A program made the translations under genes and the position numbers. This document shows positions 52,082 to 62,995 of a stretch of 64,000 nucleotides of DNA, one piece after another; within the stretch, counting starts at the first letter, position 1; every line of letters begins with the position of its first letter. This DNA is from Afipia sp. (lineage in GTDB: Bacteria > Pseudomonadota > Alphaproteobacteria > Rhizobiales > Xanthobacteraceae). The notes under the pieces are model-generated. The model made no database searches, had not been told where the DNA came from, and saw nothing but the letters and a program-made list of their open reading frames with translations. Location: positions 1,922,001 to 1,986,000 of the forward strand of contig JANQAK010000003.1 of NCBI GenBank assembly GCA_024707075.1. The letters are read 5' to 3'.

Positions 52082-53080
52082 ATGGACAAGCTGCCCACGC
52101 ATATGACCGCCGTCGCGATCAGCAAACCCGGTGGACCCGAGGTGCTCATCCCCGAGCAGCGGCCGGTGCCGCAGCCCGGCCCGCACCAGATCCTGATCAA
52201 GGTCGCGGCCGCTGGCGTGAACCGACCCGACGTGGCGCAGCGCAGCGGCAGCTATCCGCCACCGCCCGGCGCCAGCGATCTGCCGGGCCTTGAGGTTGCC
52301 GGCGAAGTGGTTGCGCTCGGCGAAGGCGTCACGAAACGCAAGATCGGCGACAAGGTGATGTCGCTGGTCGCGGGCGGCGGCTACGCCGAATACTGCCTGA
52401 CGCATGAAACCCACGCGATCCCGGTGCCCAGCAACTTCTCGATGATCGAAGCGGCGGCGACGCCGGAAACGCTGATGACCGTGTGGCACAACGTGTTCGA
52501 GCGCGGCGGGTTGAAACCCAATGAAACGCTGCTGATCCACGGCGGTTCGTCCGGCATCGGCACCACCGCGATCCAGATGGCGAAAGCCCACGGCGCAAAG
52601 GTATTCGTCACCGTCGGCGGACAGGACAAGGCCGACGCATGCCTCAAGCTCGGTGCGGATGCGGCGATCAACTACAAGACCGAGGACTTCGTCGCGAAGA
52701 CCAAGGAACTGACCGGCGGCGCGGGCGTGAACTTGATTCTCGACATGGTCGGCGGCGACTATATCGACCGCAACTATGACGCGGCGGCGGTCGAAGGCCG
52801 CATCGTGCAGATCGCGTTTCTCGGCGGCCCCAAGGCCTCGCCAAATTTCGCCAAGCTGATGACAAAGCGGCTGCACCACACCGGCTCGACGCTGCGCCCC
52901 CGCACGGTCGAGGACAAGGCCGCGATGGTCACCGCAATTACGGCGAAGGTCCTGCCCTGGATCGCCGAAGGACGGCTCAAGCCCTTGATGGACAGCACCT
53001 TCCCGCTGAAAGACGCTGCAAAAGCCCATGCGCGAATGGAATCGAGCCAACATATTGGCAAAATTGTGCTCACCGTTTAG
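52082..53080 (+). CDS. NAD(P)H-quinone oxidoreductase (zinc-independent MDR family, PIG3-type)
   Basis: MTAVAISKPGGPEVLIPEQRPVPQPGPHQILIKVAAAGVNRPDVAQRSGSYPPPPGASDLPGLEVAGEV...IHGGSSGIGTTAIQMA. Confidence 0.92.
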   Translation: MDKLPTHMTAVAISKPGGPEVLIPEQRPVPQPGPHQILIKVAAAGVNRPDVAQRSGSYPPPPGASDLPGLEVAGEVVALGEGVTKRKIGDKVMSLVAGGGYAEYCLTHETHAIPVPSNFSMIEAAATPETLMTVWHNVFERGGLKPNETLLIHGGSSGIGTTAIQMAKAHGAKVFVTVGGQDKADACLKLGADAAINYKTEDFVAKTKELTGGAGVNLILDMVGGDYIDRNYDAAAVEGRIVQIAFLGGPKASPNFAKLMTKRLHHTGSTLRPRTVEDKAAMVTAITAKVLPWIAEGRLKPLMDSTFPLKDAAKAHARMESSQHIGKIVLTV

Positions 53081-53190
53081 GGCGGGGAAACCGCTCGAAA
53101 CCCTTTGATTTGCTTCATATTTGTGGCATTTATCGCGTTCCTTCCGGCAGGCTGTCCAGGGCCTGCCGCGTCTAACGCGGAGAGCTGACT

Positions 53191-56187
53191 TTGCGCTCGA
53201 TCAGAGGCTTCGCGCTGCCAGTGTTCCACATCCGAAGTTCGCTTCGTGTCGCAGCGCTTTCGTTCCTGCTGAGTTTGGTGTTGTTCGCCGCCGTGCAGCC
53301 CGCGCAGGCGCTCGACGCGATCAGCGTGCGCAGCGACGCGCCTGCGATCGATCTTACCGGCGTGCTCGAATTCCAGCGCAGCGACACCGACCGCATCCAG
53401 GTCTCCACCGCGCCCGGCACCGACGGCATCGTCCGCCGCATTGAAGTGCGCGCGCGCGAAGGCGGCCAGAACTGGATCGTGTTCGCGCTGACCAACAACA
53501 CCGACGACCAATTGGACCGCCTGATCGTGGTGCCGCATTATCGCATCGTGTCGTCGGGCCTGTTGTGGCCCGATCTCGGTCTCTCACGTATTGCGACCAT
53601 CACGCCGTCCACCGGCGACCGACCCGAACGTCAGGACAGCGCCACCGCCGATATCTTCCGCATCACGCTCGACCCCGGCGCGGTCATCACCTTCGTCGCC
53701 GAATTGCGCACCGACAAGATTCCGCAGCTCTATCTGTGGGAGCCGGAAGCCTACAAGGACAAGGTCAACTCATTCACGCTCTATCAGGGCATCGTCATCG
53801 GCATTTCCGGATTGCTGGCGCTGGTGCTGACCATCCTGTTCGTGGTCAAGGGCAGCATCATGTTCCCGGCGGCTGCGGCGCTGGCATGGGCGGTGCTGGT
53901 CTATATCGGCGTCGACTTCGGTTTCTGGGGCAAGGTGTTCGACATGTCGGCAGGCGCCGAGCGCATCTGGCGCGCGTCGGGCGAGGCCATGCTGGCCGCG
54001 ACACTGCTGGTGTTCCTGTTTGCCTATCTCAACCTGTCGCGATGGCATGTGCGCTACTCGCATATCACCATGGGCTGGCTGGTATTCCTCGGCGCGCTGG
54101 TGGCGCTGGCGCTGTTCGATCCCGAAGTGGCATCCGGCATCGCGCGCATCTCGCTGGCGCTGATCGCAGTGTTCGGTTTCGCGCTGATCGTCTATCTCTC
54201 CACCCACGGCTTCGACCGCGCCGTGCTGCTGATCCCGACCTGGTTCCTGCTGGTGGTCTGGGTGATCGCGGCGGGCATGACCATCGCCGGCGGCGTCACC
54301 AACGACATCGTCGGACCGGCGCTGCTCGGCGGCCTCGTGCTGATCGTGATGCTGATCGGATTCACGGTGATGCAGCACGCCTTCGCGGGCGGCGGCGCCA
54401 GCAACGGCATCGTCTCCGACGTCGAGCGCCGCGCGCTGGCGCTGACCGGCTCCGGCGACCTGATCTGGGATTGGGACGTCTCCGCCGACAAGGTTTTCAC
54501 CAGCCCTGAGACCGAGACGCTGCTGGGCCTGAAACGCGGCACGCTCGAAGGCCCCGCCGCCAAGTGGCTCGAAGTGCTGCATCCGCTCGATCAGGACCGT
54601 TTCCGCGCCGCGCTCGACAGCGTGCTGGACCAGCGGCGCGGCCGTCTGGTGCAGGACTTCCGGCTGCGCACGCCCGATGGACATTTCATGTGGTTCGCGC
54701 TCAAGGCGCGTCCCGTCGTCGGCTCCGACGGCGAAGTGTCCCGCGTGGTTGGCACGCTGACCGACGTGACCGAGACCAAGAATTCCGAAGAGCGGCTGCT
54801 GCACGATTCGGTGCATGACAATCTCACCGGCCTGCCCAACCGGCAACTCTTCATCGACCGCCTCACCGCCGTCTCGACCTTCGCCAAGACCACGCCGAAC
54901 CTGCGGCCCACGGTGATGGTGATCGACCTCGACCGCTTCAAGCAGGTCAACGATTCCGTCGGCATCGCGGTCGGCGACTCGATCCTGCTGACGCTGGCGC
55001 GGCGGCTCGCCCGCATCCTCAAGCCGCAGGACACGCTGGCGCGCCTGGCCGGCGACCAGTTCGGCCTGATCCTGATCTCCGAGCATGAGCCCGCGCGGAT
55101 CACGGCCTTCGCGGAAACCATACGCAAGACCATCCGCGCGCCGATCGCGTTCGACGGCCGCGAGATATTCCTCACCGCCTCCATCGGCCTTGCGCTAAGC
55201 GATCCGCAGGTGCCGCTGACCGAGGAGATCATCAAGGACGCCGAGCTTGCGATGTATCATTCCAAGCGCATCGGCGGCGACCGCATCGACGTCTACAAGC
55301 CGGCCATGCGCGCGCGCAAGACCGACCGCCTCGCGCTGGAGGCCGAACTGCGCCGCGCCATCGAGCGCGAGGAAATCACCATCCTCTACCAGCCCATCGT
55401 GCGGCTGGAAGATCGCACCATCGCGGGCTTCGAGGCGCTGGCGCGCTGGGATCATCCCAAGCTCGGCCGCATGTCGCCAACGGAATTCATTTCCATCGCC
55501 GAAGAGATCGGCCTGATCGTCGAACTTGGCCTGTTCGTGATGGACACCACCGCCAAGCAGCTTGCCGTTTGGCAGCGCACGGTGCGCTCGCGCGAACCGA
55601 TCTTTGCCAGCGTCAACGTCTCCTCGCGCCAGTTGCTGCGCCACGACCTGATCCACGACGTGCGCGGCGTGATGTCACGCTCGGCGGTGGCGCGCGGCTC
55701 GCTCAAGCTGGAACTGACCGAATCCCTCGTGATGGAAAATCCCGAACACGCCGCGCAGATGCTGCACCGGATCAAGGAACTCGGCGTCGGCCTCTCGCTG
55801 GACGATTTCGGCACCGGCCACTCGTCGCTCGCCTACCTGCAACGTTTCCCGTTTGACACCATCAAGATCGACCAGTCCTTCGTGCGCACCACCAATCGCG
55901 GCGCGCGGCCGGTGCTGCTCAAGTCGATCGTGGCACTGGCGCATGATCTCGACATGGAAGTGGTCGCCGAAGGCGCGGAGACCGATTCCGACGCGGTCGA
56001 GCTGTTTCAACTGGGCTGCGAATATGCGCAGGGCTTCGCCTTCGGCGAGCCGATGGATGCCGACGCCACGCTGCGGCTCCTAACCGGCGAGCAGGTGCCG
56101 AAGCCACGCAACCGCCGGCAAAGCATCCGCAACATCACAACGCCGGCCGCCGCACCCGCCGCCGTGCCCGGATCGGAGACGGCTTAG
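53191..56187 (+). CDS. Membrane PAS-GGDEF(degenerate)-EAL protein
   Basis: Signal peptide and multiple TMs; PAS-like LIWDWDVSADKVFTSPETETLLGL; RLAGDQFGLI at the GGDEF position; intact FEALARW and LDDFGTGHSSLAYLQRFPFDTIKIDQSFV. Confidence 0.92.
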   Translation: MRSIRGFALPVFHIRSSLRVAALSFLLSLVLFAAVQPAQALDAISVRSDAPAIDLTGVLEFQRSDTDRIQVSTAPGTDGIVRRIEVRAREGGQNWIVFALTNNTDDQLDRLIVVPHYRIVSSGLLWPDLGLSRIATITPSTGDRPERQDSATADIFRITLDPGAVITFVAELRTDKIPQLYLWEPEAYKDKVNSFTLYQGIVIGISGLLALVLTILFVVKGSIMFPAAAALAWAVLVYIGVDFGFWGKVFDMSAGAERIWRASGEAMLAATLLVFLFAYLNLSRWHVRYSHITMGWLVFLGALVALALFDPEVASGIARISLALIAVFGFALIVYLSTHGFDRAVLLIPTWFLLVVWVIAAGMTIAGGVTNDIVGPALLGGLVLIVMLIGFTVMQHAFAGGGASNGIVSDVERRALALTGSGDLIWDWDVSADKVFTSPETETLLGLKRGTLEGPAAKWLEVLHPLDQDRFRAALDSVLDQRRGRLVQDFRLRTPDGHFMWFALKARPVVGSDGEVSRVVGTLTDVTETKNSEERLLHDSVHDNLTGLPNRQLFIDRLTAVSTFAKTTPNLRPTVMVIDLDRFKQVNDSVGIAVGDSILLTLARRLARILKPQDTLARLAGDQFGLILISEHEPARITAFAETIRKTIRAPIAFDGREIFLTASIGLALSDPQVPLTEEIIKDAELAMYHSKRIGGDRIDVYKPAMRARKTDRLALEAELRRAIEREEITILYQPIVRLEDRTIAGFEALARWDHPKLGRMSPTEFISIAEEIGLIVELGLFVMDTTAKQLAVWQRTVRSREPIFASVNVSSRQLLRHDLIHDVRGVMSRSAVARGSLKLELTESLVMENPEHAAQMLHRIKELGVGLSLDDFGTGHSSLAYLQRFPFDTIKIDQSFVRTTNRGARPVLLKSIVALAHDLDMEVVAEGAETDSDAVELFQLGCEYAQGFAFGEPMDADATLRLLTGEQVPKPRNRRQSIRNITTPAAAPAAVPGSETA

Positions 56188-56200
56188 CGCCGCCACGATC

Positions 56201-56348
56201 CCTCATCCTGAGGAGCGCGCCACGTAGCCAAGTTTACGCGGGCTATGCTTGCTATGGCGCGCGTCTCGAAGGATGAGGATGACCGGGACATCTCTCGACA
56301 TACACCTCATGGTTCGAGACGCGCGAAGACGCGCTCCTCACCATGAGG
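56201..56348. repeat. Dispersed palindromes, family 'cctcatcctgaggagc...gtctcgaaggatgagg'
   Basis: Two hairpins downstream of the EAL gene; the first carries a longer central insert than other copies. Confidence 0.82.
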
Positions 56349-56380
56349 TTTCGATTGCTTGGATGTTAGCCGTCTGGAGT

Positions 56381-57037
56381 TTACGCGTGGCCGGCTTCGT
56401 TCGACAGCATCGCCAGATCGATGCCGATCTTGTCCAGCGCGCGCTGATATTTCTCATCGACATCGTCCCCGAAAATCAGATCGGGATCGGCGGGACAATG
56501 CAGCCAGCCGTTGTGCTGGATTTCGTTTTCCAGCTGCCCCGGCGCCCAGCCGGCATAGCCCAGCGCCAATATCGCGTGCTTGGGACCGGCGCCGGCGGCG
56601 ATGGCTTTCAGGATATCGAGCGTCGCGGTGAGGCAGATGCCGTCATCGATCGGCAGCGTGGCATCCTTGATGAAGAAATCGCTCGAATGCAGCACGAAGC
56701 CGCGGCCCGTATCCACCGGCCCGCCCTTCATGACCTTCATGTCTTCGGCGCTGCCGGGCAGCTTGATCTGCTCGGCCTTATTGATGATATCGAGTTGAAC
56801 CAGCAGTTGCGGGAAGTCGATGCTGCCGGCGGGGCGGTTGACGATGATGCCCATCGCGCCTTCGGACGAGTGGGCGCAGAGATAGATCACCGCGCGGGCG
56901 AAGCGCTCATCGTCCATGACCGGCATGGCGATCAGCAACTGGCCGTCGAGATAGCCGGCTCCGGGCGCCTCGCCTTCAGCCGCTCTCAGGCCCCCAGCGG
57001 ACTTCTCGGCTTTCTTGCGCGTGGCCTTCATTCGCAA
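56381..57037 (-). CDS. YqgE/AlgH family protein
   Basis: [40 protein letters not shown]...[22 protein letters not shown]. Confidence 0.93.
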   Translation of the reverse strand: MRMKATRKKAEKSAGGLRAAEGEAPGAGYLDGQLLIAMPVMDDERFARAVIYLCAHSSEGAMGIIVNRPAGSIDFPQLLVQLDIINKAEQIKLPGSAEDMKVMKGGPVDTGRGFVLHSSDFFIKDATLPIDDGICLTATLDILKAIAAGAGPKHAILALGYAGWAPGQLENEIQHNGWLHCPADPDLIFGDDVDEKYQRALDKIGIDLAMLSNEAGHA

Positions 57038-57187
57038 ACGACTCTCGTCCTATTGTCCATCCTGATATTGGGCGCGGTTTCTGTCAATCAAGCGTCGCGG
57101 GTGCGACAAGCGGCGTTCGGTCGCGAAAAAGACCGGATCACAGGCAATTCAATGGTTCGCCGGGTCTTCGCCCTGTAAGGACGTCTG

Positions 57188-58039
57188 ATGACTTTGATTG
57201 TTCCCGTTCGCGCGGCCTCCGGCCTCGCCCTTGCTGCCGTTGCCTGCCTGCTCCCCGTCCATGCGCGCGCGCAGGACGCCTCGCCATGGATCAAGGATAC
57301 CTATTCGTCGGTCCGGCTGATTGCAGGCTCGCGCAGCGGCAACGTGCTGCTGGGCGGCATCGGCTTCCAGTTGCAGCCGGGCTGGAAAACCTACTGGCGC
57401 ACGCCGGGAGATTCCGGCGTGCCGCCGCGGATCGATTTTGCCAAATCCGAAAACGTCGATTCCGTCACCATCCTCTGGCCCGTGCCTACGAAGTTCGCAG
57501 ACGGCGCGGGCGGCACATCATTCGGGTACCAGAAGCAGGTGCTGCTGCCGCTGCGGATCGTCACAAAGAGTCCTGACAAGCCCGTGACGCTGCGCGCATC
57601 GATCAACTACGCGGTGTGCGAGAAGCTCTGCATCCCGGTCGAGGCCGAGGCCGAACTGGCATTCCGCAGCGTGGCCAGCACCGAAGACAATGCCATTGCC
57701 GCGGCGCTCGATACCGTGCCGAAGCCGGCGAAGATCGGCGACGCCACGCCGGTCGCCATCCGCGAGGTCCGGCGCGAGGACAAGCGCGTGCTGGTCGATA
57801 TCATCGCCCAGGACGACAAGGGCTCGCCGGGCAAGGAGGTCGAGCTGTTCGCAGAAGGGCCGACGCTGGAATGGGCGTTGCCGGTCCCGAAACTCGTCAA
57901 GCGCGAGCCCGGCGGCGTCCAGCGCTTCGCTTTCGACCTCGACGGCCTGCCGCCGGGCGCGACCGCCGAGGGGGCGGTCCTCAAACTGACAGTCGCAGGA
58001 TCGGGCAGCGCTTACGAAGTCACCACGAAACTGCCGTAG
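57188..58039 (+). CDS. Stand-alone DsbD N-terminal (DsbC/alpha)-domain periplasmic protein
   Basis: Signal peptide; GGIGFQLQPGWKTYWRTPGDSGVPPRIDF...ASINYAVCEKLCIPVEAEAEL (CxxxC). Confidence 0.82.
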   Translation: MTLIVPVRAASGLALAAVACLLPVHARAQDASPWIKDTYSSVRLIAGSRSGNVLLGGIGFQLQPGWKTYWRTPGDSGVPPRIDFAKSENVDSVTILWPVPTKFADGAGGTSFGYQKQVLLPLRIVTKSPDKPVTLRASINYAVCEKLCIPVEAEAELAFRSVASTEDNAIAAALDTVPKPAKIGDATPVAIREVRREDKRVLVDIIAQDDKGSPGKEVELFAEGPTLEWALPVPKLVKREPGGVQRFAFDLDGLPPGATAEGAVLKLTVAGSGSAYEVTTKLP

Positions 58040-58172
58040 GAGGAGAACACTGGATCGCACCGCAGCACGCAGGTCTGCCTGTCGGCCAACGGCGTCATTC
58101 CATCGCAAAACCCGTTCCCATTTTCGCTGAAGACGCGCTAAGACAGCCCCATTGATCCCACGGAGAATAAAA

Positions 58173-58658
58173 ATGACCATCAAAGTTGGCGACAAGCTGC
58201 CCGCGGCCCAGTTTCGCGTGATGACCGCGGACGGCGTGCAGGTGAAGACCACCGACGATATTTTCAAGGGCAAGAAGGTCGCGCTGTTCGCTGTGCCGGG
58301 CGCCTACACCGGCACCTGCCACAAGATGCACATGCCGAGCATTTTCCTGAACGCCTATGCGCTCAAGGACAAGGGCATCGACACCATCGCCGTGGTGTCG
58401 GTGAACGATGCCTTCGTGATGAGCGCCTGGAAGCGCGACACCGACCAGCGCGACGAGGCGATTTTCCTCGCCGACGGCAACGCGGATTTCACCAAGGCGA
58501 TCGGCCTCGAAATGGACGCCTCCGGCAACGGCCTCGGCATCCGCTCGAAGCGCTACTCGATGCTGGTGGACGACGGCACGGTGAAGCTGCTCAATCTCGA
58601 AGCGGTGCCGAGCAAGGTCGAAGTCTCCGGCGGCGATACGCTGCTGTCGCAGCTTTGA
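58173..58658 (+). CDS. Peroxiredoxin (Prx5-type)
   Basis: MTIKVGDKLPAAQFRVMTADGVQVKTTDDIFKGKKVALFAVPGAYTGTCHKMHMPSIFLNAYALKDKGIDTIAVVSVNDAFVMSAWKRD. Confidence 0.92.
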   Translation: MTIKVGDKLPAAQFRVMTADGVQVKTTDDIFKGKKVALFAVPGAYTGTCHKMHMPSIFLNAYALKDKGIDTIAVVSVNDAFVMSAWKRDTDQRDEAIFLADGNADFTKAIGLEMDASGNGLGIRSKRYSMLVDDGTVKLLNLEAVPSKVEVSGGDTLLSQL

Positions 58659-58680
58659 TCCTGACACACACGGCCTTGAT

Positions 58681-58795
58681 CCGTCATCCTGAGGCGCTGT
58701 CGCGAAGGGACAGCCTCGAAGGGTGACGGATCGCTCCAAATCATCGACGTCATCCTTCGAGGCTCGCCGCAAGCGGCTCGCACCTCAGGATGACG
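58681..58795. repeat. Dispersed palindromes, family 'cgtcatcctgaggcgc...cgaagggtgacgg'
   Basis: Two hairpins between peroxiredoxin and rnhA genes. Confidence 0.8.
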
Positions 58796-58802
58796 AACTA
58801 AC

Positions 58803-59252
58803 TTACCGATTTTCCGCCAGTCCATCGCGCGCGAGCTGATCGGCGCGCTCGTTCTCGGCGTGGCCGGTATGGCCCTTGATCCAGTGCCAGCGAATATGAT
58901 GCGTCTTGAGCGCCGCATCGAGCCGCTGCCAGAGATCGGCATTCTTCACCGGCTTCTTGTCGGCGGTGCGCCAGCCGTTCTTCTTCCAGTTGTGAATCCA
59001 GCTCGTGATGCCCTGACGGACATACTGGCTGTCGGTGGTGAGATCGACCGAGGCCGGTTTCTTCAGGGCTTCCAGCGCCGAGATCGCCGCCATCAGTTCC
59101 ATGCGGTTGTTGGTCGATGGATTCTCGCCGCCCTTCAGTTCCTTCTCGAGATCGCCAGATCTGAGGATCGCGCCCCAGCCGCCCGGCCCCGGATTTCCGG
59201 AGCACGCGCCGTCGGTGAAGATCGTCACATGCGGAAGTTTTTCGGCGCTCAC
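58803..59252 (-). CDS. rnhA: Ribonuclease HI (probable GTG start at 59252 overlapping the thrB stop)
   Basis: [82 protein letters not shown]. Confidence 0.94.
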   Translation of the reverse strand: MSAEKLPHVTIFTDGACSGNPGPGGWGAILRSGDLEKELKGGENPSTNNRMELMAAISALEALKKPASVDLTTDSQYVRQGITSWIHNWKKNGWRTADKKPVKNADLWQRLDAALKTHHIRWHWIKGHTGHAENERADQLARDGLAENR

Positions 59253-60229
59253 GCGGCGAATCCTGAATCTTCGATGCCGTAATCGCGGATGCTTTTCACG
59301 CTCTGATGGAAGCGCAGTTTGCGGACATATTCGAGCGGGTCCTTTGGCTTCACAAGTGCGCCCGGCGGCACGTTGAGCCAGTCCACCAGCCGCGTCAGCA
59401 GGAAGCGGATCGCCGCTCCCCGCGCCAGCAACGGAAACGCCTGCTGCTCGGCGGCGGAGAGTTTGCGCTCGCGGGCATAGGCGCCGAGGAACGCCCGCGC
59501 CTTGGTCACGTTGAACGAGTGATCGATCTCGAAACACCAGGCATTGAGGCAGATCGCGACGTCATAGGCGAGCATATCGTTGCAGGCGAAATAGAAATCG
59601 ATCAGTCCCGACAGCTTGTCGCCGAGGAACAGCGCGTTATCCGGAAACAGGTCGGCATGGATCACGCCTTGCGGCAGATTGTCCGGCCAGTGCTGTTCGA
59701 GATGGGTGAGTTCCGCGCTCAGCAAGTCGCGCAGTCCATGCTGCACGCTGTCGGCGCGCGCCGCGGCCTGATCGAACAGCGGACGCCAGCCGTTCACCGA
59801 CAGCGCATTGGGGCGCGACATGGAAAAATCCGCGCCAGCCAGATGCATCTTCGCCAGTGCTTCGCCGACGGCGGCGCAATGCGCGGCGCTCGGCCGGCGC
59901 GGCCAGACCCCTTCAAGAAAATCGATGATCGCGGCGGGCCGTCCCGCCAGCGTGCCCAGCGCCTCACCGCTTTTGTTCACGACCGGCTGCGGACAGGTGA
60001 TGCCGTGTCTGGCCAGATGCGCCATCAGCCCGAGGAAGAACGGTAGATCCTTCACCGCAACGCGCTTCTCGTACAGCGTCAGGAAGAAATAGCCCTTGCT
60101 GGTGTGCAGCAGATAGTTGGAATTCTCCACGCCCTCCGCAATGCCCTTGTAGGACAGCAGGTCGCCTATACCGTAGGTGGAGAGAAAATCCGCGAGTTCT
60201 TCGGCGGTGACGTCGGTATAAACCGCCAT
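59249..60229 (-). CDS. thrB: Homoserine kinase
   Basis: [57 protein letters not shown]...[31 protein letters not shown]. Confidence 0.93.
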   Translation of the reverse strand: MAVYTDVTAEELADFLSTYGIGDLLSYKGIAEGVENSNYLLHTSKGYFFLTLYEKRVAVKDLPFFLGLMAHLARHGITCPQPVVNKSGEALGTLAGRPAAIIDFLEGVWPRRPSAAHCAAVGEALAKMHLAGADFSMSRPNALSVNGWRPLFDQAAARADSVQHGLRDLLSAELTHLEQHWPDNLPQGVIHADLFPDNALFLGDKLSGLIDFYFACNDMLAYDVAICLNAWCFEIDHSFNVTKARAFLGAYARERKLSAAEQQAFPLLARGAAIRFLLTRLVDWLNVPPGALVKPKDPLEYVRKLRFHQSVKSIRDYGIEDSGFAA

Positions 60230-60237
60230 ATCGAAAA

Positions 60238-61209
60238 CTACTCCGCCGCGTCGTTCCGCAGCGGCCGAGGCAGCGGGAAGAATTCGTTTTCCTGCGCAGC
60301 AGACACCGTCTCGACGCTCAGCTTGTAGTGAGCGGCGAACGCATCCATGATTTCCTCGACGATGACTTCCGGCGCGGATGCGCCCGCCGTGATGCCGAGC
60401 GTCTTGATGCCCTCGAACTTCGACCAGTCGAGCTCGGAGGCGCGCTGCACCAGCACCGACACCTTGCAGCCTTCACGCTCGGCGACTTCGCGCAGGCGCT
60501 GCGAGTTCGACGAGTTCGGCGAGCCGACGACGATCATGGCTTCGACCTGAGGCGCGACCTTCTTCACCGCGAGCTGGCGGTTGGTGGTCGCGTAGCAGAT
60601 GTCTTCCTTGTGCGGACCGTCGATATCCGGGAAGCGCTCCTTGAGCACCGCGACGATTTCCTTGGTGTCGTCGATCGACAGCGTGGTCTGCGTCACGAAG
60701 GCGAGCTTGGAGGCGTCCTTGGGCTGGAACGAACGTGCCGCGTCCATGGTCTCGATCAGCACCACAGCGCCCTTCGGCAACTGGCCGAGGGTGCCCACCA
60801 CTTCCGGGTGGCCGGCATGACCGATCAGGATGATCTCCCGGCCGCGCTTGAAATGGATCGCCGCCTCGCGGTGAACCTTGGTCACCAGCGGACAGGTCGC
60901 GTCCAAAGTGAAGAAATTGCGTTTGTCGGCTTCGTTCGGGATCGCCTTCGGCACGCCGTGGGCGGAAAACACCACCGGCGCGTCGGTCTGGGGAATCTCG
61001 TTGAGTTCCGCGACGAAAATCGCGCCTTTTTCGCGCAGGCTTTCCACAACATAGCGATTATGCACGATTTCGTGACGGACATAGACCGGCGCGCCATAGA
61101 GTTTCAGCGCGCGCTCCACCGTGTCGATGGCTCGCACCACACCGGCGCAGAAGCCCCGGGGGGAACAAAGCACGACCGATAGCAGCGGTTTTTGAGCTTC
61201 AGAGGTCAT
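60238..61209 (-). CDS. ispH: 4-hydroxy-3-methylbut-2-enyl diphosphate reductase
   Basis: [58 protein letters not shown]. Confidence 0.96.
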   Translation of the reverse strand: MTSEAQKPLLSVVLCSPRGFCAGVVRAIDTVERALKLYGAPVYVRHEIVHNRYVVESLREKGAIFVAELNEIPQTDAPVVFSAHGVPKAIPNEADKRNFFTLDATCPLVTKVHREAAIHFKRGREIILIGHAGHPEVVGTLGQLPKGAVVLIETMDAARSFQPKDASKLAFVTQTTLSIDDTKEIVAVLKERFPDIDGPHKEDICYATTNRQLAVKKVAPQVEAMIVVGSPNSSNSQRLREVAEREGCKVSVLVQRASELDWSKFEGIKTLGITAGASAPEVIVEEIMDAFAAHYKLSVETVSAAQENEFFPLPRPLRNDAAE

Positions 61210-61403
61210 TTTAAGCCGGAATCAAGCATTTGAGGCCAATAAAAGGGGACTTGGGGCCGCCTCCCCCGTTCTGTCAAGGGCGATCCAAACCATTGCACCG
61301 TCCGCCCCCGACGGACTATATAGGGACGAATTCCCGTCATCACCGATGACCAGACGGCTTTACCCCCAAAAATCTGGCGGGCGAAGCGCAAAGGAGATTT
61401 GCC

Positions 61404-62102
61404 ATGAGCAATGCACCGCTGATGCCGAAGGCGACGGCCGTGTGGCTGGTTGATAACACCGCCCTGACGTTCGACCAGGTGGCCGAGTTCACCAAGATGC
61501 ACCCGCTTGAAATCCGCGCCATCGCCGACGGCGACGCCGCGCAGGGCATCAAGGGCATGGACCCGATTTCGACCGGCCAGCTCACCCGCGAGGAAATCGA
61601 GAAGGGCGAAGCCGACCCGGATTATCGCCTGAAACTCGGCGAATCCAAGGTGATCCTGCCACAGGCGGCGAAGAAGAAGGGTCCGCGCTACACGCCGGTG
61701 TCGCGCCGCCACGAACGGCCGAGCGCGATCCTGTGGCTGGTGCGCAATCATCCTGAACTTAAAGACAGCCAGATCATGCGCCTCGTCGGCACCACCAAGA
61801 CGACGATCGCCAGCGTCCGCGACCGCACCCACTGGAACGCCTCGACCCTGACGCCGATGGACCCGGTGACGCTCGGCCTGTGCTCGCAGATCGAACTCGA
61901 TTTCGAGGTGCAGCGCGCGGCCAAGGAAAAGCCGGCCGCCCAGCAATACGGCGGCGCGACGCTGCTGCCGGCGTCGGAGACCACGCGCAAGGACGCCGAG
62001 CACGAGATCGCGACCACCACGGAAAAGCAGCGCGACGACATGAATGTCGACGCCGTGTTCGCCAAGCTGAAGACCATCGGCGGCAAGAAGGCCGAGGACT
62101 AA
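61404..62102 (+). CDS. trcR: DUF1013 family protein; cell cycle transcriptional regulator TrcR
   Basis: PLMPKATAVWLVDNTALTFDQVAEFTKMHPLEIRAIADGDAAQGIKGMDPISTGQLTREEIEKGEADPDYRLKL. Confidence 0.88.
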   Translation: MSNAPLMPKATAVWLVDNTALTFDQVAEFTKMHPLEIRAIADGDAAQGIKGMDPISTGQLTREEIEKGEADPDYRLKLGESKVILPQAAKKKGPRYTPVSRRHERPSAILWLVRNHPELKDSQIMRLVGTTKTTIASVRDRTHWNASTLTPMDPVTLGLCSQIELDFEVQRAAKEKPAAQQYGGATLLPASETTRKDAEHEIATTTEKQRDDMNVDAVFAKLKTIGGKKAED

Positions 62103-62135
62103 GCGTCACTGCCGCTCCCGGCAGGCTCGCCATGA

Positions 62136-62164
62136 CAAAGGCCGCGCTTCGGGCGCGGCCTTTC
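62136..62164 (+). terminator. Intrinsic terminator of the DUF1013 gene
   Basis: caaaggccgcgcttcgggcgcggcctttcc. Confidence 0.7.
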
Positions 62165-62192
62165 CATTTCTGCGAGCCTGTTTCTGCAAGCC

Positions 62193-62903
62193 TCAGAACT
62201 TGTAGGTGATGCCGGTGCCGACCAGCCACGGATCGAGATTGACCTTGCCGGAAACCGGCGTGACGCCGTTGAGAGTGCCGTCCCAGTTCGGACGCAGCCA
62301 GATTTTCTTGACGTCGACGTTCCATCCCCAGTGCTTGTCGATCATGTAGTCGAAACCGAACTGCGCGACAGGAGCGAAACTGTCTTTCAGGTGGCTGTTC
62401 GTCACCGCCACGCCAGCGCCGTTCGCGACATTGCCTGCGGACTGGCTGAAGAAGAACGTGTAGTTCACGCCGCCGCCGATATACGGCTTGAAGGCGCCGA
62501 ACTCGGTGAAGTGATACTGCAAGGTCAGGGTCGGCGGCAGCAGCCACGCCTTGCCGACATCAAGGCCATTCGTGGCCGGAACGCCTGTTCCCGTGACATG
62601 ATGCTTGGTCACACCGAGGATCAGTTCCGCCGCGATGTTCCTGGTGAAGAAATAGGAGATGTCGAGTTCGGGCACGACCGTATCGGATGTGCTCAACCCC
62701 GATCCCGGCACCTGATCCACGTGTCCGGAATTATCGGTGATCACGCCCAGCGCACGCAGGCGGATCATCCACGGATTCCACGGCTCGTACACCGGTGCTT
62801 TATAGACAGGCGCGGCGGGAAGATCGGCAGCCTGCGCCGACATTGCGCCCCCGGCAAGTGCAGCCGCCACTGCCAGCGACGACACGGCAAGAAATTTCTT
62901 CAT
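62193..62903 (-). CDS. ompW: OmpW family outer membrane protein
   Basis: MKKFLAVSSLAVAAALAGGAMSAQA...PWMIRLRALGVITDNSG...LPPTLTLQYHFTEFGAFKPYIGGGVNYTFFF...C-terminal DPWLVGTGITYKF. Confidence 0.9.
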   Translation of the reverse strand: MKKFLAVSSLAVAAALAGGAMSAQAADLPAAPVYKAPVYEPWNPWMIRLRALGVITDNSGHVDQVPGSGLSTSDTVVPELDISYFFTRNIAAELILGVTKHHVTGTGVPATNGLDVGKAWLLPPTLTLQYHFTEFGAFKPYIGGGVNYTFFFSQSAGNVANGAGVAVTNSHLKDSFAPVAQFGFDYMIDKHWGWNVDVKKIWLRPNWDGTLNGVTPVSGKVNLDPWLVGTGITYKF

Positions 62904-62981
62904 GATAGACCCCATAAGCGATCGTCAGCGAACCCATCGGCTGACGATGTCCATAGGCAACAACGCGAAGTCCGATTCTGT

Positions 62982-62995
62982 TTGATGTGAGTCAA
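62982..62995. promoter_or_regulatory. FNR/FixK/CRP-type box TTGAT-GTGA-GTCAA upstream of ompW
   Basis: ttgatgtgagtcaa; matches TTGAY-N4-RTCAA, 79 bp upstream of the ompW start. Confidence 0.55.

Noticed and set aside
53500-54509. Plus-strand 314-aa and minus-strand 438-aa ORFs within the EAL gene
   Set aside because: Out-of-frame/antisense to the 998-aa gene with clear domains; R/H-rich composition.
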